Shown: in pieces, positions 16,986-23,205 of the stretch
Numbering within the stretch: position 1 is the first letter of the stretch
Layout of the letters: each line of letters starts with the position of its first letter
From: Nitrospirota bacterium
GTDB taxonomy: Bacteria > Nitrospirota > Thermodesulfovibrionia > Thermodesulfovibrionales > UBA6898
Assembly: GCA_004321925.1 (NCBI GenBank)
Contig: SCQH01000053.1
Span: forward strand, 1 to 34,365
Reading direction: 5' to 3'
Length of the DNA stretch: 34,365 bases
The notes under the pieces: model-generated
Databases searched by the model: none
What the model saw: the letters and a program-made list of their open reading frames with translations, nothing else
What the model was told of the DNA's origin: nothing
Translations under genes and position numbers: made by a program

Positions 16986-18727
16986 GGGAGCCGGGAAAGC
17001 TGGGAGAGATCCTGATCGAAAAGAAGATCATCACCACCGCGCAGCTCGAAGAGGCCCTGACAAAGATGCAGGAGCACTCTCTGCCGCTTGGCGAGATGCT
17101 GATCCAGTTGAGATTTGTCAGCGAACATATGATGCTCGACACCCTGAGCAAGCACCTCGGGGTCGATTTCCTGAACCTTGCGGAAAACGATTACCAGATA
17201 GTGGACAAAACGCTGTCGCGGGTGCTCCCCCTGGAGCTTTGCCAGAAGAGCAAGGTCCTGCCGGTCTTCCAGATCCTCGACGAGGACATCAGGGAACTGA
17301 CCCTTGCCATGGCCGATCCCTTTCAGGAGGAGGTCATCAACGAGGTCGCCTCGATCACGGAGTGCCGCGTCAACCCGGTTCTGGCGACGCAAGCGTCGAT
17401 CGAAGCCGGGATTTCCAAGCTGTATTCCATCAAGACCGATATCAAGATCGAAAAGTATTCCATGCAGAAGGGCGACGCCACGGCACTCGTCAACAGCATG
17501 CTTCAGAACGCGGTAAGGCTTGGCGCAAGCGATATCCACGTCGATCCTCACGAGAAAGAATGCTTTGTCCGGATGCGGATCGATGGTGTGCTTGAGGCTG
17601 TTTCCGTCTATCCGATCGCCATGCATGCCTCCGTCTCAACAAGGATAAAGGTGCTGGCAAGCGCGGCAAATTCGGTCATGAAGATCGAGGAGCGGCGGCT
17701 TCCGCAGGACGGGGCGATCGTGGGCAAGTTTGACGGACATCAGGTGGACTGCCGCGTATCGACGCTTCCCTCTATTTATGGGGAAAAGGTCGTCATCAGG
17801 ATATTCGATAAGGACAAGGCGGCCTACATCGGCCGCATCAGAGACCTGAAAATGTCTCCGCGCATGGAGCTCAAGTTCCGGCGGTGCGTGAGGCATCCAA
17901 GCGGGATCAACCTCGTCACCGGGCCGACCGGCAGCGGAAAGACGACGACACTGCATGCGGTGATCAACGAGATCAGCTCGGTCGGCATCAGCGTCGTGAC
18001 CGTTGAGGACCCGGTCGAATACCAGGCCGGCGGCTATGTGAACCAGAGTTCGCTCATCCCGGCAGCCGGCTACACCTATACCCGCGCCCTGCGGGCCATC
18101 ATGCGGCAGGACCCTGATGTCATCCTGATCGGCGAGGTCCGCGACCGTGAAACTGCCGAGATCGCGACCCAGGCAGCCCTGACAGGGCATCGTGTCTTTA
18201 CCACGCTCCATACCGACAATGCGGCCGGTTCATTCGCCCGCCTGATCGACATCGGGGTGGAACACTTCCTTGTCTCCTCCACGACGGTTTCATCCCTGAA
18301 TCAGCGCCTGATCCGGAAGGTCTGCACCAACTGCGCTGAAGAGCATGTCCCGACAAGGGTAGAGCTGGCCGACATCGGCATTGACGACGACGTGATAAAG
18401 GAGATCCTGGACAATCCCCAGCAGTTCAGCATGCGCCGGGGCACGGGCTGCAGCCAGTGCCGCAAGACCGGGTATCGGGGGAGACAGGGGGTCTATGAGC
18501 TGATCACGGTCACCCCGGAGATACGCGAACTCATTCACCGCAACAAGTCAACGGATGTGATCGCTACAACAGCCAGGGAAAAGGACAACGTCAATATGAT
18601 CTTCGAGGAAGGCCTGCGGCTCTTTCTGACCGGGGTCACCACCCTCGGGGAGATGCAGCACCTGCCTCGTGGTGATTATAAGATGAAGTCGGTTGCCGAG
18701 ATCCTGAAGGATTCAGAGATCCAGTGA
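16982..18727 (+). CDS. pilB: Type IV pilus / type II secretion assembly ATPase (PilB/GspE/MshE family)
   Basis: The cytoplasmic hexameric motor that powers pilus (or pseudopilus) extension. The 581-residue protein starts with an MshEN-like region of two 24-residue motifs (6-29 and 35-58, 5-residue spacer), then the ATPase: Walker A GPTGSGKTT at 314-322 (K320), Asp box VTVEDPVEY, Walker B LIGEVRDRETAEIA, His box TGHRVFTTLHTDNA and a zinc-binding tetracysteine (C448, C451, C490, C493). The last feature favours an assembly ATPase over the retraction ATPase PilT. The MshEN motifs lack several c-di-GMP-contact residues (see findings). Its ATG overlaps the STAS stop, placing a pilus motor at the end of a chemosensory operon. 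PilB versus GspE cannot be settled from sequence alone; the pilus genes downstream favour PilB. Confidence 0.9.
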   Translation: MREPGKLGEILIEKKIITTAQLEEALTKMQEHSLPLGEMLIQLRFVSEHMMLDTLSKHLGVDFLNLAENDYQIVDKTLSRVLPLELCQKSKVLPVFQILDEDIRELTLAMADPFQEEVINEVASITECRVNPVLATQASIEAGISKLYSIKTDIKIEKYSMQKGDATALVNSMLQNAVRLGASDIHVDPHEKECFVRMRIDGVLEAVSVYPIAMHASVSTRIKVLASAANSVMKIEERRLPQDGAIVGKFDGHQVDCRVSTLPSIYGEKVVIRIFDKDKAAYIGRIRDLKMSPRMELKFRRCVRHPSGINLVTGPTGSGKTTTLHAVINEISSVGISVVTVEDPVEYQAGGYVNQSSLIPAAGYTYTRALRAIMRQDPDVILIGEVRDRETAEIATQAALTGHRVFTTLHTDNAAGSFARLIDIGVEHFLVSSTTVSSLNQRLIRKVCTNCAEEHVPTRVELADIGIDDDVIKEILDNPQQFSMRRGTGCSQCRKTGYRGRQGVYELITVTPEIRELIHRNKSTDVIATTAREKDNVNMIFEEGLRLFLTGVTTLGEMQHLPRGDYKMKSVAEILKDSEIQ

Positions 18728-18857
18728 ACCGGGCGCGGGGAGAAACAGTGCCCGCTGTAAAGCCGGCACTCTGCCGGTGCATGCGGCAGCGCGGCTTGTT
18801 GCCCATGCAGCGGGGGACGCGTGAAACCTCTGCAGGAAGAGGAGAGTTCTTCCGGAC
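18728..18857 (+). promoter_or_regulatory. Structured leader between pilB and the GGDEF gene
   Basis: This 130-nt gap is rich in possible hairpins: ACAG/CTGT, CCGGCA-ctc-TGCCGG (about 18766-18780), and GGCA paired with TGCC farther on. A small stem, GGAAG at 18835-18839 with CTTCC at 18849-18853, holds the probable Shine-Dalgarno AGGAGAG in its loop. No T-run follows any stem, so a Rho-independent terminator is unlikely. It may control how much cyclase is made. No named riboswitch is assigned. Confidence 0.3.
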
Positions 18858-20510
18858 ATGACCCATCCTAACGAAACGGTCAGGGAAAAACTCAAAGGCC
18901 TGCGCAAGGTCTTTGAAGCCCAGCTTCCGGGGAAGATCCTGCAGATAGAAGGAGCCTGGGATGGGATGTTCCGTGACGGGTGGGACCCCCAAAAGGCCGA
19001 GGAGACGGCCCAATTGCTCCATACTCTTGCAGGCACCGCGGGCACCTTCGGTTACACTTCAGTGCGCGGAGCGGCCCGCGCTTTGGAGGCAATGCTCAGG
19101 ACGGCTGTTAAGGATGGCGTGGCCCCGTCAACCGGTGAACATCTCGCGGCGCTCAAGGCCGCCTGCGGCGAAACTGCCGTATCCCTGCCACTGCCGGCCC
19201 CGGCTGAGGCTGCCCCGGAGACTTCTCCGGACCAGCCTGACAGCGACGAGATATTTCTGGTCGATGCTGACCCTCTGTTCTGCACGTCTGTCGCAGACCA
19301 GCTCCGGTGCTATGGATACCGGGTCTCCACCTTCAGTTCGCATGCCGCCCTCAATGAGGCCCTGACGTCATCGGTCCCGCGGATCATTATCATGGACCTC
19401 TTCTTTCCTAAGGGCACTGCTGCCGGAGACAGCATCACCGGGATCCAGCAGGGACGCAAAACGCCTGTCCCGGTGATGTTCCTGTCAGACGGCAGTGATT
19501 TCAGCAGCCGGCTGGAGGCCGTGCGGTCGGGTGGTCATGCCTATTTCGTCAAGCCGGTGGATGTCGGCCGGATGGTCGACCGGCTTGATGTCCTGACGGC
19601 GCGAAGGCCCCGCGCTCCCTTCCGCATCCTGATCATAGACGACGAGCCGCTCCTGGCAGACTATCATGCGACCGTTCTGCGGCAGGCGGGCATGACGGCT
19701 GCCGTGGTCACCGAGCCTCAGCGGGCTATGGACTCTCTTATCGATTTCAGGCCTGAGTTGATCCTGATGGACGTCTACATGCCGGGCTGCAGCGGGATGG
19801 AACTGGCCAACCTGATACGGCAGGACGAAACGTACATCGATATCCCGATCGTCTACCTGTCTTCGGAAACGGATGTCAACCGCCAGCTTGCCGCCATGGG
19901 CCTGGGCGGTGACGATTTTCTCACGAAGCCCATTCAGCCCGACCATCTGATCACGTCGGTCTCGCTCCGCGCGGACCGGTATCGGACCCTGCGTTCTTTT
20001 ATGCTCTATGACGGCCTGACGGGGCTGTTGAACCATACAAAGACGAAGGAGCAGCTGGACATCGAGGTGTCCCGCGCCTTACGGCAGAAGACGGACCTTT
20101 CCTTTGCCATGATCGATATCGACCATTTCAAGTCGGTCAACGACACCCACGGTCACCCTGTCGGCGACCAGGTCATCAAGAGCCTGTCCCGCCTGCTGAA
20201 ACAGCGGCTGAGAACCACGGACACTATCGGCCGCTTCGGCGGTGAGGAGTTTGCGGTCATCCTGACGGACACCGACAAAGGGACGGCACAGAGGATCCTG
20301 AACGAGCTGCGGGAGGATTTTGCAAAGATCCGCCATACCAGCCGCGAAGGCCTTTTCCCGGTCACATTCAGCTGCGGAGTTGCCTGTCCTGCCCCGGGGG
20401 AAACCGGAGCTGAGCTGATCGAGAAGGCCGATAAGGCCCTCTACAGGGCCAAGATGTACGGCCGGAACCGGGTGGTCTGCGAAGAGCCCGGCGGGGCATC
20501 AACAGGATGA
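18858..20510 (+). CDS. Hpt-REC-REC-GGDEF diguanylate cyclase
   Basis: A 550-residue cytoplasmic signalling protein that should make c-di-GMP. Order: Hpt-like domain (about 10-105, H55 in LLHTLAGTAGTFGY), Ala/Pro linker, receiver 1 (131-248; D180 in IIMDLFF, Lys in YFVKPVD; the acidic pair is D-A-D, a slight deviation), receiver 2 (256-372; D261/D262, D305 in LMDVYMP, Lys in FLTKPI) and GGDEF (380-540). The active site reads GGEEF at 461-465. An inhibitory I-site RTTD (452-455) lies five residues before it, so the cyclase is probably active and product-inhibited. Shine-Dalgarno AGAGGAGAG lies 11 nt upstream of the ATG. It follows pilB after 130 nt and is likely a target of the same chemosensory pathway. 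Confidence 0.93.
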   Translation: MTHPNETVREKLKGLRKVFEAQLPGKILQIEGAWDGMFRDGWDPQKAEETAQLLHTLAGTAGTFGYTSVRGAARALEAMLRTAVKDGVAPSTGEHLAALKAACGETAVSLPLPAPAEAAPETSPDQPDSDEIFLVDADPLFCTSVADQLRCYGYRVSTFSSHAALNEALTSSVPRIIIMDLFFPKGTAAGDSITGIQQGRKTPVPVMFLSDGSDFSSRLEAVRSGGHAYFVKPVDVGRMVDRLDVLTARRPRAPFRILIIDDEPLLADYHATVLRQAGMTAAVVTEPQRAMDSLIDFRPELILMDVYMPGCSGMELANLIRQDETYIDIPIVYLSSETDVNRQLAAMGLGGDDFLTKPIQPDHLITSVSLRADRYRTLRSFMLYDGLTGLLNHTKTKEQLDIEVSRALRQKTDLSFAMIDIDHFKSVNDTHGHPVGDQVIKSLSRLLKQRLRTTDTIGRFGGEEFAVILTDTDKGTAQRILNELREDFAKIRHTSREGLFPVTFSCGVACPAPGETGAELIEKADKALYRAKMYGRNRVVCEEPGGASTG

Positions 20511-20574
20511 CAGAAACCATTGCCTTGTCACATAACCTCACCTCTGAGCATTCTCCTCATGGTAAAGGTATCAG

Positions 20575-20603
20575 TTGACAGTCCCGGTCCTATGAGCAAT
20601 AAT
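20575..20603 (+). promoter_or_regulatory. Strong sigma70-type promoter of the FmdE gene
   Basis: A perfect -35 (TTGACA, 20575-20580), a 17-nt spacer and a 5/6 -10 (AATAAT, 20598-20603). Transcription would begin near 20609-20611, at or next to the ATG at 20611. There is no Shine-Dalgarno ahead of that ATG, so the mRNA is predicted to be leaderless. Confidence 0.7.
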
Positions 20604-20610
20604 TTATAAA

Positions 20611-21228
20611 ATGAATAACAGGGAACAGGACAATAAGGATTTCGACAGACTCCTTGGTGAATCTGCAAGGATCCACGGACATCTCTGTCCCGGGCAGGTG
20701 CTCGGGGTGAAGATGTCGATGCTCGGGCTCCGGGAGATCGGCATCTCCGATCCGAAGGGAAAAGACAGAAAGAGCCTCATCGTTTTTGTCGAGATGGACC
20801 GGTGCGCTACCGATGCGGTGCAGTCTGTCACCGGCTGCAGCCTCGGCCACAGGACCATGAAATTCATGGATTACGGCAAGATGGCCGCGACCTTCCTGAA
20901 CCTTAAGACCGGAAAGGCTGTCCGGGTCATCGCAAAAGAGGAATCGAGGCAGCGTGCAAAGGGATATTTCCCTGAGATCGAAAACAAGTACACTGCCCAG
21001 CTTAAGGCGTACAAAATAATGCCTGATGCAGAGCTCTTTGATCTGATGGCGGTGACGGTCTCAATTCCGCCTGAGGACATGCCCGGCAGGCCGCTCGACC
21101 GAGTCACCTGTGATGCCTGCGGTGAACAGGTCCAGGACATGCGGGAAGTGTCAAAGGACGGCCGTACGCTCTGCAGACCCTGTGCCGGGCCGGGATATTA
21201 CACCAGGCCAAAATGTGATATTATTTGA
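20611..21228 (+). CDS. FmdE-family protein with C-terminal zinc ribbon
   Basis: A 205-residue protein of the FmdE family, named from the molybdenum formylmethanofuran dehydrogenase operon of methanogens; its biochemical role is not settled. The signature IHGHLCPGQVLG (H22, H24, C26) starts the core, with a second set of candidate ligands at C65, C76 and H80. A small C-terminal zinc ribbon has C167/C170 and C188/C191 (CDACGE...CRPCAG). The ATG at 20611 fits the usual distance to the HGHLCPG motif, and the next Met would cut into the core. It has no Shine-Dalgarno (see the promoter entry). Followed by a ModE-like regulator and a MoeA-like protein, it belongs to a molybdenum or tungsten-linked group. 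No formylmethanofuran dehydrogenase is present. Confidence 0.88.
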   Translation: MNNREQDNKDFDRLLGESARIHGHLCPGQVLGVKMSMLGLREIGISDPKGKDRKSLIVFVEMDRCATDAVQSVTGCSLGHRTMKFMDYGKMAATFLNLKTGKAVRVIAKEESRQRAKGYFPEIENKYTAQLKAYKIMPDAELFDLMAVTVSIPPEDMPGRPLDRVTCDACGEQVQDMREVSKDGRTLCRPCAGPGYYTRPKCDII

Positions 21229-21254
21229 TCAGCGTTATGCAATCAGTCCATAAC
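21225..21254 (+). promoter_or_regulatory. Putative promoter of the ModE-like gene
   Basis: TTGATC (21225-21230) and CATAAC (21249-21254) with an 18-nt spacer form a modest sigma70-like promoter. The -10 lies inside the right arm of the inverted repeat at 21233-21255, so a protein bound there would block RNA polymerase. The -35 overlaps the end of the FmdE gene. Confidence 0.4.
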
Positions 21255-21255
21255 G
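21233..21255. promoter_or_regulatory. Probable ModE-type operator
   Basis: A perfect inverted repeat, CGTTATG (21233-21239), 9 nt, CATAACG (21249-21255). The outer arms CGTTAT...ATAACG match the E. coli ModE box as I recall it. It lies 18 nt before the start codon of the ModE-like gene, so feedback control by molybdate status is the simplest reading. Confidence 0.65.
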
Positions 21256-21273
21256 AAATACGGAGAGCTATTC

Positions 21274-21621
21274 ATGGAGATTAAATCAAAGCTCTGGATA
21301 GAGGTCGACGGCAGGCCGGTCTTCGGCAGGGGCCGGAGGTTCCTGCTGGAGGCCATTGACCGGTACGGCTCCATCAATCAGGCGTCAAAGGAGATAAACA
21401 TCTCCTACAGGAAGGCCTGGGGCTATATCAAGGCGATGGAGGAGAGGCTCGGTTTTAAACTGATCGAACGACAGACCGGAGGGAAGAACGGGGGCGGCGC
21501 CATCCTTACCGGAGAGGCACGGGTATTTTTGAAAAATTATGCTGCAGTTGAAAAAGGGATGCAGGAACTCGTTGATAAACGGTTCGAATCCATATTCAGG
21601 CCGAAAATGAAGATAAAATGA
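21274..21621 (+). CDS. modE: ModE-like molybdenum transcriptional regulator, DNA-binding domain only
   Basis: A 115-residue protein matching the N-terminal winged-helix domain of ModE: GSINQASKEINISYRKAWGYIKAMEERLGFKLIER, then a Gly-rich wing (TGGKNGGGA) and LTGEA. Full ModE (about 260 residues in E. coli) has two C-terminal molybdate-binding domains; these are absent here, as in many short ModE proteins. How it senses metal is therefore unknown; the flanking FmdE or MoeA-like proteins could take part. Shine-Dalgarno GGAGAG (21262-21267) precedes the ATG. The next gene starts 33 nt downstream. Confidence 0.88.
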   Translation: MEIKSKLWIEVDGRPVFGRGRRFLLEAIDRYGSINQASKEINISYRKAWGYIKAMEERLGFKLIERQTGGKNGGGAILTGEARVFLKNYAAVEKGMQELVDKRFESIFRPKMKIK

Positions 21622-21654
21622 GACAGTTTTTTTACAAACCCGTCAGGAGGACTT

Positions 21655-22944
21655 ATGTGTGATATATCTCAGGAAAATAAAAACCCGGGCGTAAGGAAGC
21701 TTCCTGCCAGAGAGGCGGTCGGTACCGTCCTTGCGCATGACATAACCGAGATACGTCCCGGCGAGTTCAAGGGACGGGCCTTTAAAAAAGGGCATATCAT
21801 CAGGGAAGAGGATGTCTGCCACCTGCAGCGGCTCGGCAAGGAAAACCTCTTTGTCCTGAATATCGCTGAGGATGAGATGCACGAGGATGACGCTGCCCAT
21901 GCCCTTGCGCAGGCGCTTATGGGGAAGGGCGTAAAGATCAAGGGAGAACCGAAAGAGGGCAAGATCAATATCGTTGCAGAGACCGACGGGCTCCTCACGG
22001 TCAATAAGGAGGCGCTCCTTGCCTTTAATATGCTCGGCGAGGTTATGTGTGCAACCCTGCATGACAATACAGTTGTCAGAAAAGGCCAGACGGTTGCGGC
22101 GACAAGGGCGATACCTCTGATCGTCAAAAAGAAGATCGTCGATGAAGCCGTAAAGCTCTGTGTAGGGGCGCAATTCATTGCGCCCGTTGTGGATATTTCC
22201 GTAGGGGCGCCGCTTGCTGCGCCCGGTATGCTGCAGGCGGGCATTATTTCGGTCAAGGATATCCGCAGGCCGAAGGCCGGTGTGGTCATCACCGGGAACG
22301 AGGTCTATTACGGCAGGATCAAGGACGCCTTTGGCCCGGTCATTTCAAAAAAGATCGAGGCGATCGGCGGCGAGATCGTCGGCACCTACTATGCACCTGA
22401 TGACGAGGCATTTATAGAGGCACGCCTCAGGGAGCTGATCCATGCCGGGGCCGATCTCCTCATTACGACCGGCGGCATGTCGGTCGACCCTGACGATGTC
22501 ACCCGGTTTGCGATACGCAACCTCGGCGCAACAGAGATAACCTACGGCTCAGCCGTCCTTCCCGGGGCAATGTTCCTCGTCGGGTATATAGCAAGGAATA
22601 CAGCAAAGAGCATAGAGCAAAGAGCAAAGAGCTTAACGGCAAAAGAAACGGCAAAGAGCATGGAACTCGGGTCAGAGAGTCCGGCATCAACGGAAGCATC
22701 AACCGATGACTCATGTATGTCTGGTATGGACTCTCTGCTCTCTGCTCCATGCTCTATGCCGATCCCCATCCTGGGGATCCCTGCCTGCGGGATGTATGCG
22801 GCGACCACGGTCTTCGACCTTGTACTTCCGCGCGTGCTTGCCGGTGAAATGATAGGCCGGAGGGAGCTTGCGGAGCTGGGGCATGGCGGTCTGTGCCTGA
22901 AATGCGAGGTCTGTCGTTATCCAGTCTGTCCGTTCGGGAAATGA
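21655..22944 (+). CDS. MoeA-like molybdopterin-binding protein with two repeat-derived insertions
   Basis: A 429-residue protein related to the MoeA/MogA molybdopterin-binding fold used in molybdenum cofactor synthesis. Conserved parts are VVITGNEVYYGRIKDAFGP, GADLLITTGGMSVDPDDVT and IPACGMYAATTVFDLVLPRVLAGE, ending with a Cys-rich tail (LCLKCEVCRYPVCPFGK) common in this subfamily. Two stretches do not look like family sequence. Residues about 170-191 come from two copies of a 24-nt palindromic repeat. Residues about 313-369 come from a longer inverted-repeat block placed just before the conserved IPILGIPACGMY strand. Both keep the frame, and no stop results. AGGAGG (21645-21650) precedes the ATG by 4 nt. 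The protein may still fold if both insertions form surface loops. Confidence 0.85.
   Translation: MCDISQENKNPGVRKLPAREAVGTVLAHDITEIRPGEFKGRAFKKGHIIREEDVCHLQRLGKENLFVLNIAEDEMHEDDAAHALAQALMGKGVKIKGEPKEGKINIVAETDGLLTVNKEALLAFNMLGEVMCATLHDNTVVRKGQTVAATRAIPLIVKKKIVDEAVKLCVGAQFIAPVVDISVGAPLAAPGMLQAGIISVKDIRRPKAGVVITGNEVYYGRIKDAFGPVISKKIEAIGGEIVGTYYAPDDEAFIEARLRELIHAGADLLITTGGMSVDPDDVTRFAIRNLGATEITYGSAVLPGAMFLVGYIARNTAKSIEQRAKSLTAKETAKSMELGSESPASTEASTDDSCMSGMDSLLSAPCSMPIPILGIPACGMYAATTVFDLVLPRVLAGEMIGRRELAELGHGGLCLKCEVCRYPVCPFGK
22162..22224. repeat. Two copies of a 24-nt palindromic repeat inside the MoeA-like gene
   Basis: Copies at 22162-22185 and 22201-22224 both begin GTAGGGGCGC and end GCGCCC. 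The first contains GGGCGCAAT-tc-ATTGCGCCC, a perfect 9-bp hairpin; the second has a 6-bp GGGCGC/GCGCCC stem. They are 39 nt apart, a multiple of three. They encode VGAQFIAP and VGAPLAAP, which look unrelated to the host protein family. The pattern resembles short dispersed GC-rich palindromes of other genomes. Confidence 0.8.
22610..22759. repeat. 150-nt inverted-repeat insertion inside the MoeA-like gene
   Basis: The left arm 22610-22632 (starting GCATAGAGCA) pairs with the right arm 22737-22759 (ending TGCTCTATGC) at 20 of 23 positions. An inner perfect pair, CAGAGAGTCC (22673-22682) and GGACTCTCTG (22728-22737), is nested inside. The left side also carries degenerate tandem AGCAAAGAGC units from about 22602. 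The block reads through in frame and codes for a Ser-, Ala- and Lys-rich stretch. Confidence 0.8.
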
Positions 22945-22972
22945 CCCGGTCTGTCCGGTCCGATACTCTCCG

Positions 22973-22994
22973 ACTATGTAATTGATTACATAGT
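22973..22994. promoter_or_regulatory. 22-bp palindrome upstream of the pilus operon
   Basis: Perfect 10-bp arms ACTATGTAAT and ATTACATAGT flank a 2-nt centre (TG). The palindrome is AT-rich in a GC-rich genome and has no T-run after it, so it looks like a protein-binding site and not a terminator. It lies about 80-100 bp upstream of the sigma54-type promoter, where an enhancer-binding protein would be expected. Confidence 0.6.
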
Positions 22995-23074
22995 TATGGT
23001 AAGTCAACTGCCGTGCCTTTCTGTCTTGTTATTTCAAAAAACCTTAAAATCAATAAGTTACGAGTAAGTATTAA

Positions 23075-23090
23075 TGGTATGCGACTTGCA
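23075..23090 (+). promoter_or_regulatory. Sigma54-type -24/-12 promoter of the PilY1 operon
   Basis: TGGTATGCGACTTGCA keeps the invariant GG (23076-23077) and GC (23088-23089) at the required 10-nt separation, plus the full TTGCA. Relative to the sigma54 consensus (TGGCACG, 4 nt, TTGCA), only two bases differ in the -24 block. Sigma54 control of pilin genes is known in Pseudomonas, Myxococcus and Geobacter. Confidence 0.55.
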
Positions 23091-23097
23091 TTTATTT

Positions 23098-23106
23098 TGA
23101 TATAAT
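23098..23106 (+). promoter_or_regulatory. Extended -10 promoter ahead of the pilus operon
   Basis: TG-A-TATAAT is a perfect extended -10 in an AT-rich stretch. No matching -35 is seen, which extended -10 promoters can tolerate. It overlaps the initiation region of the sigma54-type site at 23075-23090, so the two would compete or alternate. Confidence 0.5.
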
Positions 23107-23130
23107 GTTCTCATCTATCACAAACGGCAG

Positions 23131-23205
23131 ATGAAAAAACTATTATTAATGAGACAAACGGTGTCCTGCCATTGCGGCAGGCCATGCAGAAGGAGGGTCA
23201 GATGA
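23131..23205 (+). CDS. Possible 24-codon leader peptide
   Basis: A short frame (starting MKKLLLMRQTV and ending CRRRVR) runs from ATG 23131 to a TGA that overlaps the next start codon as ATGA, the same coupling seen between many genes here. It is rich in Arg and Cys and spans the hairpin at 23165-23181. No clear Shine-Dalgarno precedes it, so it may be chance. Confidence 0.2.
   Translation: MKKLLLMRQTVSCHCGRPCRRRVR
23165..23181 (+). promoter_or_regulatory. Hairpin in the 5' leader of the pilus operon
   Basis: CCTGCC and GGCAGG form a perfect 6-bp stem with a 5-nt loop, ending 9 nt before the Shine-Dalgarno AGGAGG at 23191-23196. It could affect translation or mRNA stability. No T-run follows. 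Confidence 0.4.

Noticed and set aside
18728-18857. Firm assignment of a c-di-GMP (GEMM-I) riboswitch
   Set aside because: Only short pieces resemble the 3' half of the consensus; the GNRA-capped stem and conserved 5' part are not seen. It is kept only as a structured leader.
21601-21645. Rho-independent terminator at the T-run after the ModE-like gene
   Set aside because: The T-run has no stable GC-rich hairpin before it, and the MoeA-like gene follows within 33 nt.
22162-22224. CRISPR-like repeats
   Set aside because: There are only two copies with a 15-nt gap inside a coding frame; no array, spacers or cas genes.
22945-22972. Terminator after the MoeA-like gene
   Set aside because: A short GACC...GGTC stem with a bulge is possible, but no T-run follows.
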